From assembly GCF_010727475.1 (NCBI RefSeq), contig NZ_AP022567.1:6262001-6326000 (forward strand): a stretch of 64,000 nucleotides of DNA, read 5' to 3'. The notes below the pieces were generated by a model. It was given only the letters and a program-made list of their open reading frames with translations. It did not search any database and was not told the DNA's origin. The translations under genes and the position numbers were made by a program. This DNA is from Mycolicibacterium mageritense. Lineage in GTDB: Bacteria; Actinomycetota; Actinomycetes; Mycobacteriales; Mycobacteriaceae. Position 1 is the stretch's first letter, and each line of letters opens with the position of its first letter. Shown here one piece after another: positions 33,498-44,871 of the stretch.

Positions 33498-34505
33498 ATG
33501 ACTTTACCGTTACTGGGGCCGATGAGCCTGAGCGGCTTCGCGCACGCGTGGTGGTTCCTGTTCCTGTTCGTGGTGATCGGCCTCGTCGCGCTGTACATCG
33601 TCATGCAGCTCAGGCGCAAGCAGCGCATGCTGCGGTTCGCGAACATGGAGTTGCTGGAAAGCGTTGCGCCCAAACAGCCCACCCGATGGCGCCACCTACC
33701 GGCGATCCTGTTGGTGTCGTCGCTGCTGCTGTTCACGGTCGCGATGGCCGGGCCGACGCACGACGTGCGGATCCCGCGCAACCGCGCGGTGGTGATGCTG
33801 GTGATCGACGTATCGCAGTCGATGCGCGCAACCGACGTGGCACCCAGCCGGTTGGTGGCGGCCCAGGAGGCCGCCAAGCAGTTCGCCGACCAGTTGACCC
33901 CGGGCATCAATCTCGGGCTGATCGCCTACGCGGGCACGGCCACGGTGCTGGTGCAACCCACCACGAACCGGGATGCCACCAAGGCCGCGCTCGACAAGCT
34001 GCAGCTCGCCGACCGCACCGCGACAGGCGAGGGCATCTTCACGGCGTTGCAGGCCATCGCCACCGTGGGCGCGGTGATCGGTGGCGGCGACGAGCCGCCG
34101 CCGGCCCGCATCGTGCTGATGTCCGACGGCAAGGAGACCGTGCCGTCGAACCCGGACAACCCCAAGGGCGCCTTCACCGCGGCCCGTACCGCCAAGGATC
34201 AGAACGTGCCGATCTCCACGGTGTCGTTCGGTACCCCGTACGGCTACGTCGAGATCAACGACCAGCGCCAGCCGGTGCCGGTCGACGACGAGATGCTCAA
34301 GAAGATCGCGCAGCTCTCGGGCGGTGACGCGTTCACCGCGTCAAGCCTCGAACAGCTCAAACAGGTGTTCACGTCGCTGCAGCAGCAGATCGGCTACGAG
34401 ACCATCAGGGGCGACGCGAGCGTGGGTTGGCTGCGTCTCGGTGCGTTGGTGCTGGCGCTGGCCGGGCTGGCCGCGCTACTCATCAACCGCAGGCTGCCCA
34501 GCTGA
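33498..34505 (+). CDS. Membrane VWA-domain protein
   Basis: 335 residues from ATG 33498. Two N-terminal helices (about 15-35 and 60-80) and one C-terminal helix (about 312-330) bracket a von Willebrand A domain whose metal-ion site begins DVSQSM near residue 98. The C-terminal helix ends in a short basic tail. It is the third member of the MoxR-DUF58-VWA set (Rv1481) and would hold the chaperone complex at the membrane beside RipA/RipB and the FAS-II genes. Function in mycobacteria is not established. Confidence 0.93.
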   Translation: MTLPLLGPMSLSGFAHAWWFLFLFVVIGLVALYIVMQLRRKQRMLRFANMELLESVAPKQPTRWRHLPAILLVSSLLLFTVAMAGPTHDVRIPRNRAVVMLVIDVSQSMRATDVAPSRLVAAQEAAKQFADQLTPGINLGLIAYAGTATVLVQPTTNRDATKAALDKLQLADRTATGEGIFTALQAIATVGAVIGGGDEPPPARIVLMSDGKETVPSNPDNPKGAFTAARTAKDQNVPISTVSFGTPYGYVEINDQRQPVPVDDEMLKKIAQLSGGDAFTASSLEQLKQVFTSLQQQIGYETIRGDASVGWLRLGALVLALAGLAALLINRRLPS

Positions 34506-34570
34506 TCGCGCCGGTGAGGGTGTGCTTCGCGTCGGTGGGTGTCGATTTCGGCGAACGATGCCGGGGGCGA

Positions 34571-34576
34571 TAAGTT
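34571..34576 (+). promoter_or_regulatory. fabG1-inhA promoter -10 box
   Basis: TAAGTT lies 7 bp before the fabG1 ATG, the spacing expected for a leaderless transcript. The region corresponds to the fabG1-inhA promoter where isoniazid/ethionamide-resistance mutations occur in M. tuberculosis. Confidence 0.45.
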
Positions 34577-34583
34577 GGCGGGC

Positions 34584-35360
34584 ATGACTGCGGATGCGAG
34601 GAGCGACCAGACAACTGCTGCCACCGAATCCCCTGGAGCCGGGCGCCCGGCTTTCGTGTCCCGTTCCGTGCTGGTCACGGGCGGTAACCGGGGGATCGGC
34701 CTGGCGATCGCGCAGCGGCTGGCCGCCGACGGGCACAAGGTGGCCGTGACCCACCGCGGGTCGGGCGCACCCGAAGGGCTGTTCGGTGTCGTGTGTGACG
34801 TCACCGACAGCGCCGCCGTCGACCGCGCGTTCAAGGAGGTCGAAGAACACCAGGGCCCGGTCGAGGTGCTGGTGTCCAACGCGGGCATCTCCCAGGACGC
34901 GTTCCTCATGCGGATGACCGAGGAGCGGTTCGAGAACGTCATCAACGCCAACCTCACCGGGGCGTTCCGGGTCGCGCAGCGGGCCTCGCGCAGCATGCAG
35001 CGCAAGCGTTTCGGCCGGATCATCTTCATCGGCTCGGTCTCGGGTATGTGGGGCATCGGCAACCAGGCCAACTACGCCGCCGCCAAGGCCGGGCTGATCG
35101 GCATGGCCCGCTCGATCTCCCGCGAGCTGTCCAAGGCGGGTGTGACCGCCAACGTCGTCGCCCCCGGTTACATCGACACCGAGATGACCCGCGCGCTCGA
35201 CGAGCGGATCCAGGCCGGTGCGCTTGAGTTCATCCCGGCCAAGCGGGTCGGCACCGCCGAGGAGGTCGCGGGTGCGGTCAGCTTCCTGGCGTCCGAGGAC
35301 GCGAGCTACATCGCAGGCGCGGTGATCCCGGTCGACGGTGGCATGGGCATGGGTCACTGA
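34584..35360 (+). CDS. fabG1: 3-oxoacyl-ACP reductase MabA/FabG1
   Basis: NADPH-dependent beta-ketoacyl-ACP reductase of the FAS-II system that lengthens mycolic acid precursors; 258 residues from ATG 34584. Cofactor loop TGGNRGIGLA, catalytic Ser (GSVSGMWG) and Tyr-Lys (NYAAAKAG) are intact, and the C-terminus ends GGMGMGH as in the M. tuberculosis protein. The ATG at 34539 is in frame but upstream of the likely promoter. 49 bp separates it from inhA. Confidence 0.96.
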   Translation: MTADARSDQTTAATESPGAGRPAFVSRSVLVTGGNRGIGLAIAQRLAADGHKVAVTHRGSGAPEGLFGVVCDVTDSAAVDRAFKEVEEHQGPVEVLVSNAGISQDAFLMRMTEERFENVINANLTGAFRVAQRASRSMQRKRFGRIIFIGSVSGMWGIGNQANYAAAKAGLIGMARSISRELSKAGVTANVVAPGYIDTEMTRALDERIQAGALEFIPAKRVGTAEEVAGAVSFLASEDASYIAGAVIPVDGGMGMGH

Positions 35361-35409
35361 TCAAAACCTCTGGTCGACAACAACTTTCGCTCAAAAGGGA
35401 GTCAGCACA

Positions 35410-36219
35410 ATGGCAGGTTTGCTCGAAGGCAAGCGGATCCTCGTCACCGGGATCATCACCGATTCGTCGATCGCGTTCCACATCGCGCGCGTGGCCCAGG
35501 AACAGGGCGCCGAGTTGGTGCTCACCGGTTTCGACCGGATGAAGCTCATCCAGCGCATCGCCGACCGGTTGCCCAACCCGGCGCCGCTGCTCGAGCTCGA
35601 CGTGCAGAACGAAGAGCACCTCGCCACGCTGGCCGACCGGGTCACCGAGGTGATCGGCGCGGGCAACAAGCTCGACGGCGTCGTGCACTCGATCGGTTTC
35701 ATGCCGCAGAGCGGCATGGGCATCAACCCGTTCTTCGACGCGCCGTACGAGGACGTCGCGAAGGGCATCCACATCTCCGCGTACTCGTACGCGTCGCTCG
35801 CCAAGGCGCTGCTGCCGATCATGAACCCGGGTGGCGGCATCGTCGGCATGGACTTCGACCCGACTCGCGCGATGCCCGCCTACAACTGGATGACGGTCGC
35901 CAAGAGCGCGCTCGAATCGGTCAACCGGTTCGTCGCGCGCGAGGCAGGCAAGGTCGGTGTCCGCTCGAATCTCGTTGCCGCGGGCCCCATCCGGACCCTG
36001 GCCATGAGTGCCATCGTCGGTGGCGCGCTCGGCGACGAGGCCGGCCAGCAGATGCAGCTGCTCGAAGAGGGCTGGGATCAGCGGGCGCCGATCGGCTGGA
36101 ACATGAAGGATCCCACCCCGGTCGCCAAGACCGTGTGTGCCCTGCTGTCGGAATGGCTGCCTGCCACCACCGGTTCGATCATCTACGCCGACGGCGGCGC
36201 CAGCACTCAGCTGCTCTGA
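35410..36219 (+). CDS. inhA: Enoyl-ACP reductase InhA
   Basis: NADH-dependent enoyl-ACP reductase, 269 residues from ATG 35410, the isoniazid target. Tyr158 and Lys165 are the catalytic pair (AMPAYNWMTVAK). Positions tied to isoniazid resistance are wild type: Ile16, Ile21 and Ser94. The sequence is near-identical in layout to M. tuberculosis InhA. Preceded by AAAAGGGAGTC as ribosome site. Confidence 0.97.
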   Translation: MAGLLEGKRILVTGIITDSSIAFHIARVAQEQGAELVLTGFDRMKLIQRIADRLPNPAPLLELDVQNEEHLATLADRVTEVIGAGNKLDGVVHSIGFMPQSGMGINPFFDAPYEDVAKGIHISAYSYASLAKALLPIMNPGGGIVGMDFDPTRAMPAYNWMTVAKSALESVNRFVAREAGKVGVRSNLVAAGPIRTLAMSAIVGGALGDEAGQQMQLLEEGWDQRAPIGWNMKDPTPVAKTVCALLSEWLPATTGSIIYADGGASTQLL

Positions 36220-37235
36220 TGGAGTTCGACGCTGTCCTGCTGCTGTCGTTCGGCGGGCCGGAAGGCCCCGACGAGGTGCGGCCGTTCCTCGAGAACGTCA
36301 CACGTGGTCGCGGGGTACCGCCGGAACGCCTCGACGAGGTCGCCGAGCACTACCTGCATTTCGGGGGAGTGTCGCCGATCAACGGCATCAACCGTGCGCT
36401 CGTCGAGCAGCTGCGCGCCGAAATGCCCGATTTGCCGGTCTATTTCGGCAACCGCAACTGGGCGCCGTACGTCGAGGACACCGTCGCGGCGATGCGCGAC
36501 GACGGCATTCGCCGTGCCGCGGTGTTCACCACGTCGGCCTGGGGCGGGTACTCCAGCTGCAGGCAGTACGTCGAGGACATCGCGAGGGCCAGGGCCGTGG
36601 TGGGCGACGGCGCACCTGAATTGGTGAAGCTGCGGCAGTATTTCGACCACCCGCTGTTGGTGGAGATGTATGCCGAGGCCATCGGCGCCGCGGCGGCGAC
36701 GCTGCCGGCCGAGTTGCGTGACGACGCGCGGCTCGTGTTCACCGCGCACTCGATTCCGATCGCCGCGGACGAGCGGCACGGCCCGCGGCTCTACAGCCGC
36801 CAGGTCGGCTACGCCACCCGCCTGGTGGCGGCCGCGGCAGGCTATCCCGAATTCGACCAGGTGTGGCAGTCCCGGTCCGGACCGCCGCAGATCCCGTGGC
36901 TCGAGCCGGATATCGCCGACCACCTCACCGCGCTGACCGAACGGGGCACGCGTGCCGTCATCGTGTGCCCGATCGGCTTCGTCGCCGACCACATCGAGGT
37001 GGTGTGGGATCTCGACGAGGAGCTCCGCGTTCAGGCCGACGCGGCGGGGATCGCGTTGGCGCGGGCAGGCACGCCCAACTCGGATCGCCGGTATGCGCAG
37101 CTGGCCGCGGGGTTGATCGCCGAGCTGCGCGACGGGCTGGAACCGGCGCGGGCGACCGGCCCTGACCCGGCTCCCGGTTACGGGTGCAGCATCAACGGCG
37201 CACCGTGTTCCCTGAATTGCTGTGGGACAAGCTGA
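36219..37235 (+). CDS. hemH: Ferrochelatase
   Basis: 338 residues from ATG 36219, which shares its A with the inhA stop codon. It inserts iron into the porphyrin; in actinobacteria the substrate is coproporphyrin III in the coproporphyrin-dependent pathway, so cpfC is the newer name. The catalytic His is in FTAHSIP (about residue 178). The C-terminus carries Cys323, Cys330, Cys334 and Cys335, consistent with the [2Fe-2S] cluster reported for mycobacterial ferrochelatase, together with an internal Cys in YSSCRQY. Corresponds to Rv1485. Confidence 0.94.
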   Translation: MEFDAVLLLSFGGPEGPDEVRPFLENVTRGRGVPPERLDEVAEHYLHFGGVSPINGINRALVEQLRAEMPDLPVYFGNRNWAPYVEDTVAAMRDDGIRRAAVFTTSAWGGYSSCRQYVEDIARARAVVGDGAPELVKLRQYFDHPLLVEMYAEAIGAAAATLPAELRDDARLVFTAHSIPIAADERHGPRLYSRQVGYATRLVAAAAGYPEFDQVWQSRSGPPQIPWLEPDIADHLTALTERGTRAVIVCPIGFVADHIEVVWDLDEELRVQADAAGIALARAGTPNSDRRYAQLAAGLIAELRDGLEPARATGPDPAPGYGCSINGAPCSLNCCGTS

Positions 37236-37239
37236 CTTC

Positions 37240-38097
37240 CTAGCGCCGCCACGCCGCATGCTGGATGGCGTGGAGGGCCGCGAGCCGGGCTGACCGGACC
37301 ACCTGGGATAGCGGCCGCAGCGTGTCACCGGCGATCTGGACCTCCGACGAGGTCTGCAGACCGATCGGCATCAGCCCGGAACTGACGGTCATGATCGCGT
37401 CCACGTGTGCGGCGGTCTCCAGCACCCGGATCGCCCGGGTGGGCGCGTGATCGGGCAGGCGATGCAGCCGGGTGGCGTCGAGCACCTGCTCCACCATGCC
37501 GCGTGGATCCTCGACGTCGAACCCGCCGCCGGCCTGCAGCGCACTGAGCGTCTCGGCGGCCGAGCGCACCGCGCTACGCAACTCGTACTCCGCCTCGCCG
37601 AGGTCGGGATGTGCAACGGCAGGCAGCACGGGCACCGAGTACACCGTCCACGACAGCGCGCGAGGTTCGGGTTCGAACGTCGAAACCTCTTCGGCCTCAT
37701 CGAGTTCGAAGTACTCGAACTCCGGGACCAGGCCGACGCCGCCGAGTTGGTCGTGGCTGACGATCACGGCCTCACCGACCGTGATCGCATCACGCTGGAA
37801 CTGTGTGCCCGCGGGCAGGCCGCGGACGTCACCGGGGACCGGCTGGGCGACCGTGATCGACGGCGCCGAATGGGATCTGCCCACCGCGGTGCGCAGGGTC
37901 TGCAGCAACGACACCGAACCGGAGTCCTCCAGCTCGGGCCAGGGCAGACCCGTGCGGACCGCGGCGGCCGAATCGTAGGCGGTCACAGAATGCGTTGGAG
38001 CCCATTGCGATAAGGCGTCCAAGACGTCGTCGGGCGCGGCCGCACCGGCGAGCCACGCGTTGACCCACATAGCGAGCGTTGCACTTGGACACCACAT
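37240..38097 (-). CDS. Conserved hypothetical protein (Rv1486c family)
   Basis: About 285 residues; start ATG 38097 (MWCPSATLAMWVNAW), with ATG 38070 as an alternative nine codons in. The protein is acidic, soluble and without recognised domains; notable segments are GLPWPELEDSGSVSLLQTLR and YELRSAVRSAAETLSALQAGG. It is convergent with hemH (4-bp gap) and divergent from the NfeD gene, the same arrangement as Rv1486c. Function unknown. Confidence 0.85.
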   Translation of the reverse strand: MWCPSATLAMWVNAWLAGAAAPDDVLDALSQWAPTHSVTAYDSAAAVRTGLPWPELEDSGSVSLLQTLRTAVGRSHSAPSITVAQPVPGDVRGLPAGTQFQRDAITVGEAVIVSHDQLGGVGLVPEFEYFELDEAEEVSTFEPEPRALSWTVYSVPVLPAVAHPDLGEAEYELRSAVRSAAETLSALQAGGGFDVEDPRGMVEQVLDATRLHRLPDHAPTRAIRVLETAAHVDAIMTVSSGLMPIGLQTSSEVQIAGDTLRPLSQVVRSARLAALHAIQHAAWRR

Positions 38098-38142
38098 AAT
38101 GCAGGCAGTGTAGTTGTGCACCGCCGATCGGGCGGGATTCGC

Positions 38143-38148
38143 TAGGGT
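38143..38148 (+). promoter_or_regulatory. TAGGGT -10 box of the NfeD-SPFH operon
   Basis: GCTAGGGT places a TANNNT -10 box 6 bp before the ATG at 38155, typical spacing for a leaderless mycobacterial transcript; no ribosome site precedes that ATG. Confidence 0.4.
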
Positions 38149-38154
38149 GGGCCC

Positions 38155-38589
38155 ATGCCTGTCTGGCTGATCTGGCTCATTGCCGCGCTGGCGCTGGCCG
38201 GCGCGGAGGCGTTGACCGGTGACATGTTCCTGCTGATGCTGGCAGGCGGAGCGCTGGCGGCAACGGGTTCCAGCGCCCTTTTGGACTGGCCGATCTGGGC
38301 CGACGGCGTGGTGTTTCTCGCGGTCTCGGTGTTGCTGTTGGTGGTTGTCAGGCCCGCGCTGCGGCGCCGGTTCGCCGCGGGCGTCGGCCTGCCCGAACCC
38401 GCCAAGGCCCTGGAAGGCAAACCCGCGCTGGTTCTCGATCGTGTTGCGCGCCACGAAGGTCAGGTGAAGTTGGACGGCGAGGTCTGGACGGCCCGCCCGC
38501 TCAACGACAACGATGTGTACGAACCGGGCGACCACGTCACGGTGGTTCGGATAGACGGTGCGACGGCAGTCGTATTCAAGGCAATCTGA
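38155..38589 (+). CDS. NfeD-like membrane protein
   Basis: 144 residues from ATG 38155. Three hydrophobic segments (about residues 3-20, 23-42, 45-65) are followed by a small beta-barrel OB domain (about 85-143) with EVWTARPLNDNDVYEPGDHVTVVRIDG, the NfeD-C pattern. NfeD proteins are encoded with stomatin/SPFH partners, which is the case here (21 bp to the next gene). Corresponds to Rv1487. The pair may organise membrane microdomains. Confidence 0.92.
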   Translation: MPVWLIWLIAALALAGAEALTGDMFLLMLAGGALAATGSSALLDWPIWADGVVFLAVSVLLLVVVRPALRRRFAAGVGLPEPAKALEGKPALVLDRVARHEGQVKLDGEVWTARPLNDNDVYEPGDHVTVVRIDGATAVVFKAI

Positions 38590-38610
38590 GTCGGGGAAGG
38601 GTAGAACCAC

Positions 38611-39840
38611 ATGGAAGGTGCCGTGTTCGGGCTGGTCTTTCTGATCGCCCTCGTGGTGTTCGCAATCATCGTGGTGGCCAAATCGGTTGCCCTGATACCG
38701 CAGGCCGAAGCGGCCGTGATCGAGCGGTTGGGCCGGTACAGCCGCACGGTCAGCGGCCAGCTGACGCTGCTGGTGCCGTTCATCGACCGCATCCGGGCGC
38801 GGGTCGATCTGCGCGAGCGGGTGGTGTCCTTCCCGCCGCAGCCGGTGATCACCGAGGACAACCTGACGCTGAACATCGACACGGTGGTCTACTTTCAGGT
38901 GACCAACCCGCAGGCCGCGGTGTACCAGATCAGCAACTACATCGTGGGCGTGGAACAGCTGACCACCACCACGCTGCGCAACGTCGTCGGCGGCATGACC
39001 CTGGAGCAGACGCTGACGTCGCGTGACTCGATCAACGCCCAGTTGCGTGGCGTGCTCGACGAGGCCACCGGCAGGTGGGGCCTGCGGGTCGCGCGCGTCG
39101 AACTGCGCAGCATCGACCCGCCGCCGTCGATCCAGGAGTCGATGGAAAAGCAGATGAAGGCCGACCGCGACAAGCGTGCCATGATCCTGACCGCAGAGGG
39201 TGTGCGCGAGTCGTCCATCAAGCAGGCCGAAGGTCAGAAGCAGTCGCAGATCCTGGCCGCAGAGGGCGCCAAGCAGGCCGCGATCCTGGCCGCCGAGGCC
39301 GACCGGCAGTCCCGCATGCTGCGGGCCCAGGGTGAACGTGCGGCGCAGTACCTGCAGGCGCAAGGCCAGGCCAAGGCCATCGAGAAGACCTTCGCCGCGA
39401 TCAAGGCCGGCCGCCCGACCCCGGAGATGCTGGCCTACCAGTATCTGCAGACCCTGCCGCAGATGGCCAAGGGCGAGGCCAACAAGGTGTGGCTGGTGCC
39501 CAGCGACTTCGGTGCGGCGTTGCAGGGGTTCACCAAGTTGCTCGGGGCACCGGGAGAAGACGGCGTGTTCCGGTACACGCCGTCGCCCGTCGAGGAGGAC
39601 TTGCCGAAGCCCGAGGACGACAGCGACGAGGTCGCCGAGTGGTTCTCCACCGAGACCGATCCGGCCATCGCTCAGGCCGTGGCGAAGGCCGAGGCTGAGG
39701 CGCGGTCGACGACCCCGCCGCTGGGCGCGCCGCAGGCACAGCAGCCGCTCGGTACCGGTGTTCCGGTACCACCGGCACAGCCACCGCTGGGCAGCGCGAT
39801 ACCGCCCGAGCAGTGGCCGGGTGGCGCGCACCGCGCATAG
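38611..39840 (+). CDS. SPFH/stomatin family protein
   Basis: 409 residues from ATG 38611. One N-terminal hydrophobic helix (about 5-24) anchors it. The SPFH domain follows (about 25-200; QAEAAVIERLGRYSRTV, PPPSIQESMEKQMKADR). A long coiled-coil with repeated AAEG/AAEA blocks spans about 200-260, and the C-terminal tail is Pro/Gln-rich. Stomatins oligomerise at membranes and regulate local proteins or proteases. Corresponds to Rv1488. Preceded by GGGGAAGGG ribosome site. Confidence 0.94.
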   Translation: MEGAVFGLVFLIALVVFAIIVVAKSVALIPQAEAAVIERLGRYSRTVSGQLTLLVPFIDRIRARVDLRERVVSFPPQPVITEDNLTLNIDTVVYFQVTNPQAAVYQISNYIVGVEQLTTTTLRNVVGGMTLEQTLTSRDSINAQLRGVLDEATGRWGLRVARVELRSIDPPPSIQESMEKQMKADRDKRAMILTAEGVRESSIKQAEGQKQSQILAAEGAKQAAILAAEADRQSRMLRAQGERAAQYLQAQGQAKAIEKTFAAIKAGRPTPEMLAYQYLQTLPQMAKGEANKVWLVPSDFGAALQGFTKLLGAPGEDGVFRYTPSPVEEDLPKPEDDSDEVAEWFSTETDPAIAQAVAKAEAEARSTTPPLGAPQAQQPLGTGVPVPPAQPPLGSAIPPEQWPGGAHRA

Positions 39841-39846
39841 CGCGGT
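39830..39846. terminator. Stem-loop between convergent genes
   Basis: ACCGCGC, ATA, GCGCGGT forms a 7-bp perfect stem with a 3-nt loop spanning the SPFH stop codon and the gap to the convergent DedA/TVP38 gene. There is no T-run, as usual in mycobacteria. A bidirectional terminator is plausible. Confidence 0.4.
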
Positions 39847-39855
39847 CGCGTCGGT

Positions 39856-40650
39856 CTAGCAGTCCAGCGGCGCGGGCGCCTCGTCCCGGCCGTTGGCGGC
39901 CGCGGCCGCGCGGCGCTTGTCACGGCGGTGCAAGCGCTCCTCGTACACCAGGCCCGCGATGCCGAGCGCGGCCGTGCAGGCCGACACCACGAACAGCGAC
40001 GGACTGATGTTGCCGGTCAGCGCATCGCCCAGGATGACGACGGCGGCCGTGCCCGGCAACAGCCCGATCACGGTCGCGACGGTGTAGGGAACCAGTCGCA
40101 CCGACGACGCGCCTGCCGCGTAGTTCAGAACCGAGAACGGAACCGCCGGAATCAGTCGCATCGAGATGACCACCGGCCAGCCGCGCTGGCGCAGCCGGGC
40201 GTCGAGGGTGTCGACGCGTGGGTGGCGCACGAGCCGGCTCAGCTGCCAGCCCGCGGCGCGGATCAGCAACAACGCGATGACCGCGCTGCCGGTGCTGGCC
40301 ACCACGGCGATGCCCACGCCGAGTGCCGGGCCGAACAGCAGACCCGCAGCGAGCGTGAATGCCGTGCGGGGAAACGGGAACACCGTCACCAGGAGGTGAG
40401 CGCCGAGGAATGCCAGCGGAAACCACGGGCCTACCGACGTGGCCCAGTCGCGCAATTGCATGGCAGTCGGCAACGGCACGAGAAGCGCGATTGCGACGAG
40501 AATCACAATGGCGGCCAGGATCGCGATGATGCGGCGTGGTGGCAGCTGCGATGCCGTCGCGATTACCGCAGCGCGTACGGTGCGCAGGGTGCTGACGACG
40601 GGTTTCACGTTTATCCAGACTACGGGGCCCGGTCCGACAAAGCCGTTCAT
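39856..40650 (-). CDS. TVP38/TMEM64 (DedA-like) membrane protein
   Basis: About 264 residues with start at ATG 40650; GTG codons farther in (before KPVVSTLRT) would also preserve the domain. Six or so hydrophobic segments include LRDWATSVGPWFPLAFLGAHLLVTVFPFPRTAFTLAAG and the glycine-rich LLFGPALGVGIA, characteristic of the VTT domain. These proteins are linked to lipid scrambling or undecaprenyl-phosphate recycling. Corresponds to Rv1491c. C-terminal tail is Arg-rich and cytosolic. Confidence 0.9.
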   Translation of the reverse strand: MNGFVGPGPVVWINVKPVVSTLRTVRAAVIATASQLPPRRIIAILAAIVILVAIALLVPLPTAMQLRDWATSVGPWFPLAFLGAHLLVTVFPFPRTAFTLAAGLLFGPALGVGIAVVASTGSAVIALLLIRAAGWQLSRLVRHPRVDTLDARLRQRGWPVVISMRLIPAVPFSVLNYAAGASSVRLVPYTVATVIGLLPGTAAVVILGDALTGNISPSLFVVSACTAALGIAGLVYEERLHRRDKRRAAAAANGRDEAPAPLDC

Positions 40651-40763
40651 GTGCCCGTCTGGGGCGCCGTGAGTCGGGTGCCCGGCGGCCGACCCCGTGA
40701 TGGCGATCATTTAGCCTGAGGGTCGAGTAGGTAGGTCACACGCTGCGATAACAGGAGATGCGG

Positions 40764-42620
40764 GTGTCGTTACAGGGGTCCAGTGCGGTCGAGTCCGACC
40801 GCGAGAAGTGGCGGACGGCAGTCGCCGGGGTATTGGCCAAGAGCACTCGGCGAGATCCCGCGGATCTGCCCGCAGAGCCTGAGCGGCTCCTGGATTCGGC
40901 CACCTACGAGGGTTTTCCCATCCGGCCGCTGTACACGAGCCTTGACGCACACCCCGAGCAGGCGCTTCCGGGCCAGTGGCCCTACGTGCGGGGTGGCGAC
41001 GCGCTGCGTGACGTGAAGTCCGGCTGGAAGGTCGCCGAGGCTTTCCCGATCGTGCCCGGCGCGGGCGTCGAGATCGTCAACGGCGCAATGTTGGTCGCGC
41101 TCACGGAAGGTGTGAGCGCTCTTGCGTTGCGGGTCGGTGGCGACGACGGAGTTTCCGCGGCCGAGCTGGACCGGGTTTTCGACGGGGTCTTCCTCGATCT
41201 GGTGCCCGTGATCTTCAGCAGCGCGGGAGCCGACTATCCCGCCACCGTGGACGCAGTACTGGCGCTGCTGGGCAACCTCGATGCCGATCAGCGCTCGCGC
41301 CTGTCGGTGGACCTGGGAGCCGACCCGGTCACCGCGCCGCTGTCGGGTTTGCCTGCGGCCGAGGTATCCGACGTGGTGGCCGCCGCGGCGAAACTGACCG
41401 GCTATGCGGGCCGGGTACGGGCGATCACGGTCGACGGGCCTGCGTTCCACAACGCGGGAGCGAGCGCAGCGTGGGAGCTGGCCGGCGCGATCGCCGCGGC
41501 CGTCGACTATCTGCGGGTGCTCACCGAGGGCGGCATCGCAGGCCCGGACGCCCTGCGGCAGATCAGCTTCCGGTTCGCCACCGACGACGATCAGTTCATG
41601 AGCATCGCGAAACTGCGTGCCGGACGCCAACTGTGGGCCAGGGTCGCCGACGTCGTGGGTGCGCCCGAAGCCGGCGCGGCCACGGTGCACGCCGTGACCT
41701 CCCTGCCCATGATGGCGCAGCGCGATCCGTGGGTGAACATGCTGCGGACCACGCTCGCTGCCTTCTCAGCAGGGGTCGGGGGCGCCGACACCGTGCTGGT
41801 GCATCCGTTCGACGTCGCGATCCCGGGCGGACTCGACGGTACGTCGGTCAGTTTCGCGCGGCGCATCGCCCGCAACACCCAGCTGCTGTTGTTGGAGGAG
41901 TCGCACATCGGGCAGGTGCTGGATCCGGCGGGCGGGTCGTGGTTCGTCGAGGATCTGACCACGCAGCTCGCGCGGCAGGCCTGGTCGCACTTCCAGGACA
42001 TCGAATCGCGTGGCGGCTTCGTGGCGGCCCGCGATTACGTGGCAGCGCAGATCGCCGAGGTGGGCCAGCGGCGCGCCGACGACATCGCGCACCGGCGCAC
42101 GTCGATCACGGGCGTCAACGAGTACCCGAATCTCGCCGAACAGCCGTTACCCCAGACGCATTCGGCTGCCGCGGTCGCGCGCTACGCCGCCGGTTTCGAA
42201 GCGCTGCGGGACCGCTCCGATGCGTACCTGGCCGGGACCGGGGCGCGGCCCCGCGTGCTGCTGCTGCCGCTGGGGCCGCTCGCCGAGCACAACATCCGCA
42301 CGACGTTCGCGTCGAACCTGTTGGCCTCGGGGGGAATCGAGGCGATCAACCCCGGCACGGTAGACGCGTCGGGTATCGCGGCCGCCGTCGCCGAGGCGGG
42401 CTCGCCGAGTGTCGCGGTGCTGTGCGGCACCGACGCCCGCTACGGCACCGAGGCAGCGGCCGTCGTCGCGGCCGCGCGGGCCGCCGGGGTCGGCCAGGTG
42501 CTTCTCGCCGGCCCGGAAAAGGCCGTGGCGGACGCTGATTCGAAACCTGACGGGTATCTGACCGCGAAGATCAACGCGGTGGAAGCGTTGTCCAACCTGC
42601 TCACCGGACTGGGGGCCTGA
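40764..42620 (+). CDS. mutA: Methylmalonyl-CoA mutase small subunit MutA
   Basis: Beta (small) subunit of 618 residues, non-catalytic partner of MutB. I chose GTG 40764 because ACAGGAG at 40751-40757 is then well spaced; ATG 40758 would be too close. It keeps the mutase barrel (EAFPIVPGAGVEIVNGAM, FRFATDDDQFMSIAKLRAGRQLW) but its C-terminal cobalamin-like domain lacks the DxHxxG motif. Stops 1 bp before mutB. Corresponds to Rv1492. Confidence 0.95.
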   Translation: MSLQGSSAVESDREKWRTAVAGVLAKSTRRDPADLPAEPERLLDSATYEGFPIRPLYTSLDAHPEQALPGQWPYVRGGDALRDVKSGWKVAEAFPIVPGAGVEIVNGAMLVALTEGVSALALRVGGDDGVSAAELDRVFDGVFLDLVPVIFSSAGADYPATVDAVLALLGNLDADQRSRLSVDLGADPVTAPLSGLPAAEVSDVVAAAAKLTGYAGRVRAITVDGPAFHNAGASAAWELAGAIAAAVDYLRVLTEGGIAGPDALRQISFRFATDDDQFMSIAKLRAGRQLWARVADVVGAPEAGAATVHAVTSLPMMAQRDPWVNMLRTTLAAFSAGVGGADTVLVHPFDVAIPGGLDGTSVSFARRIARNTQLLLLEESHIGQVLDPAGGSWFVEDLTTQLARQAWSHFQDIESRGGFVAARDYVAAQIAEVGQRRADDIAHRRTSITGVNEYPNLAEQPLPQTHSAAAVARYAAGFEALRDRSDAYLAGTGARPRVLLLPLGPLAEHNIRTTFASNLLASGGIEAINPGTVDASGIAAAVAEAGSPSVAVLCGTDARYGTEAAAVVAAARAAGVGQVLLAGPEKAVADADSKPDGYLTAKINAVEALSNLLTGLGA

Positions 42621-42621
42621 C

Positions 42622-44870
<2,249 letters not shown>

Positions 44871-44871
<1 letters not shown>

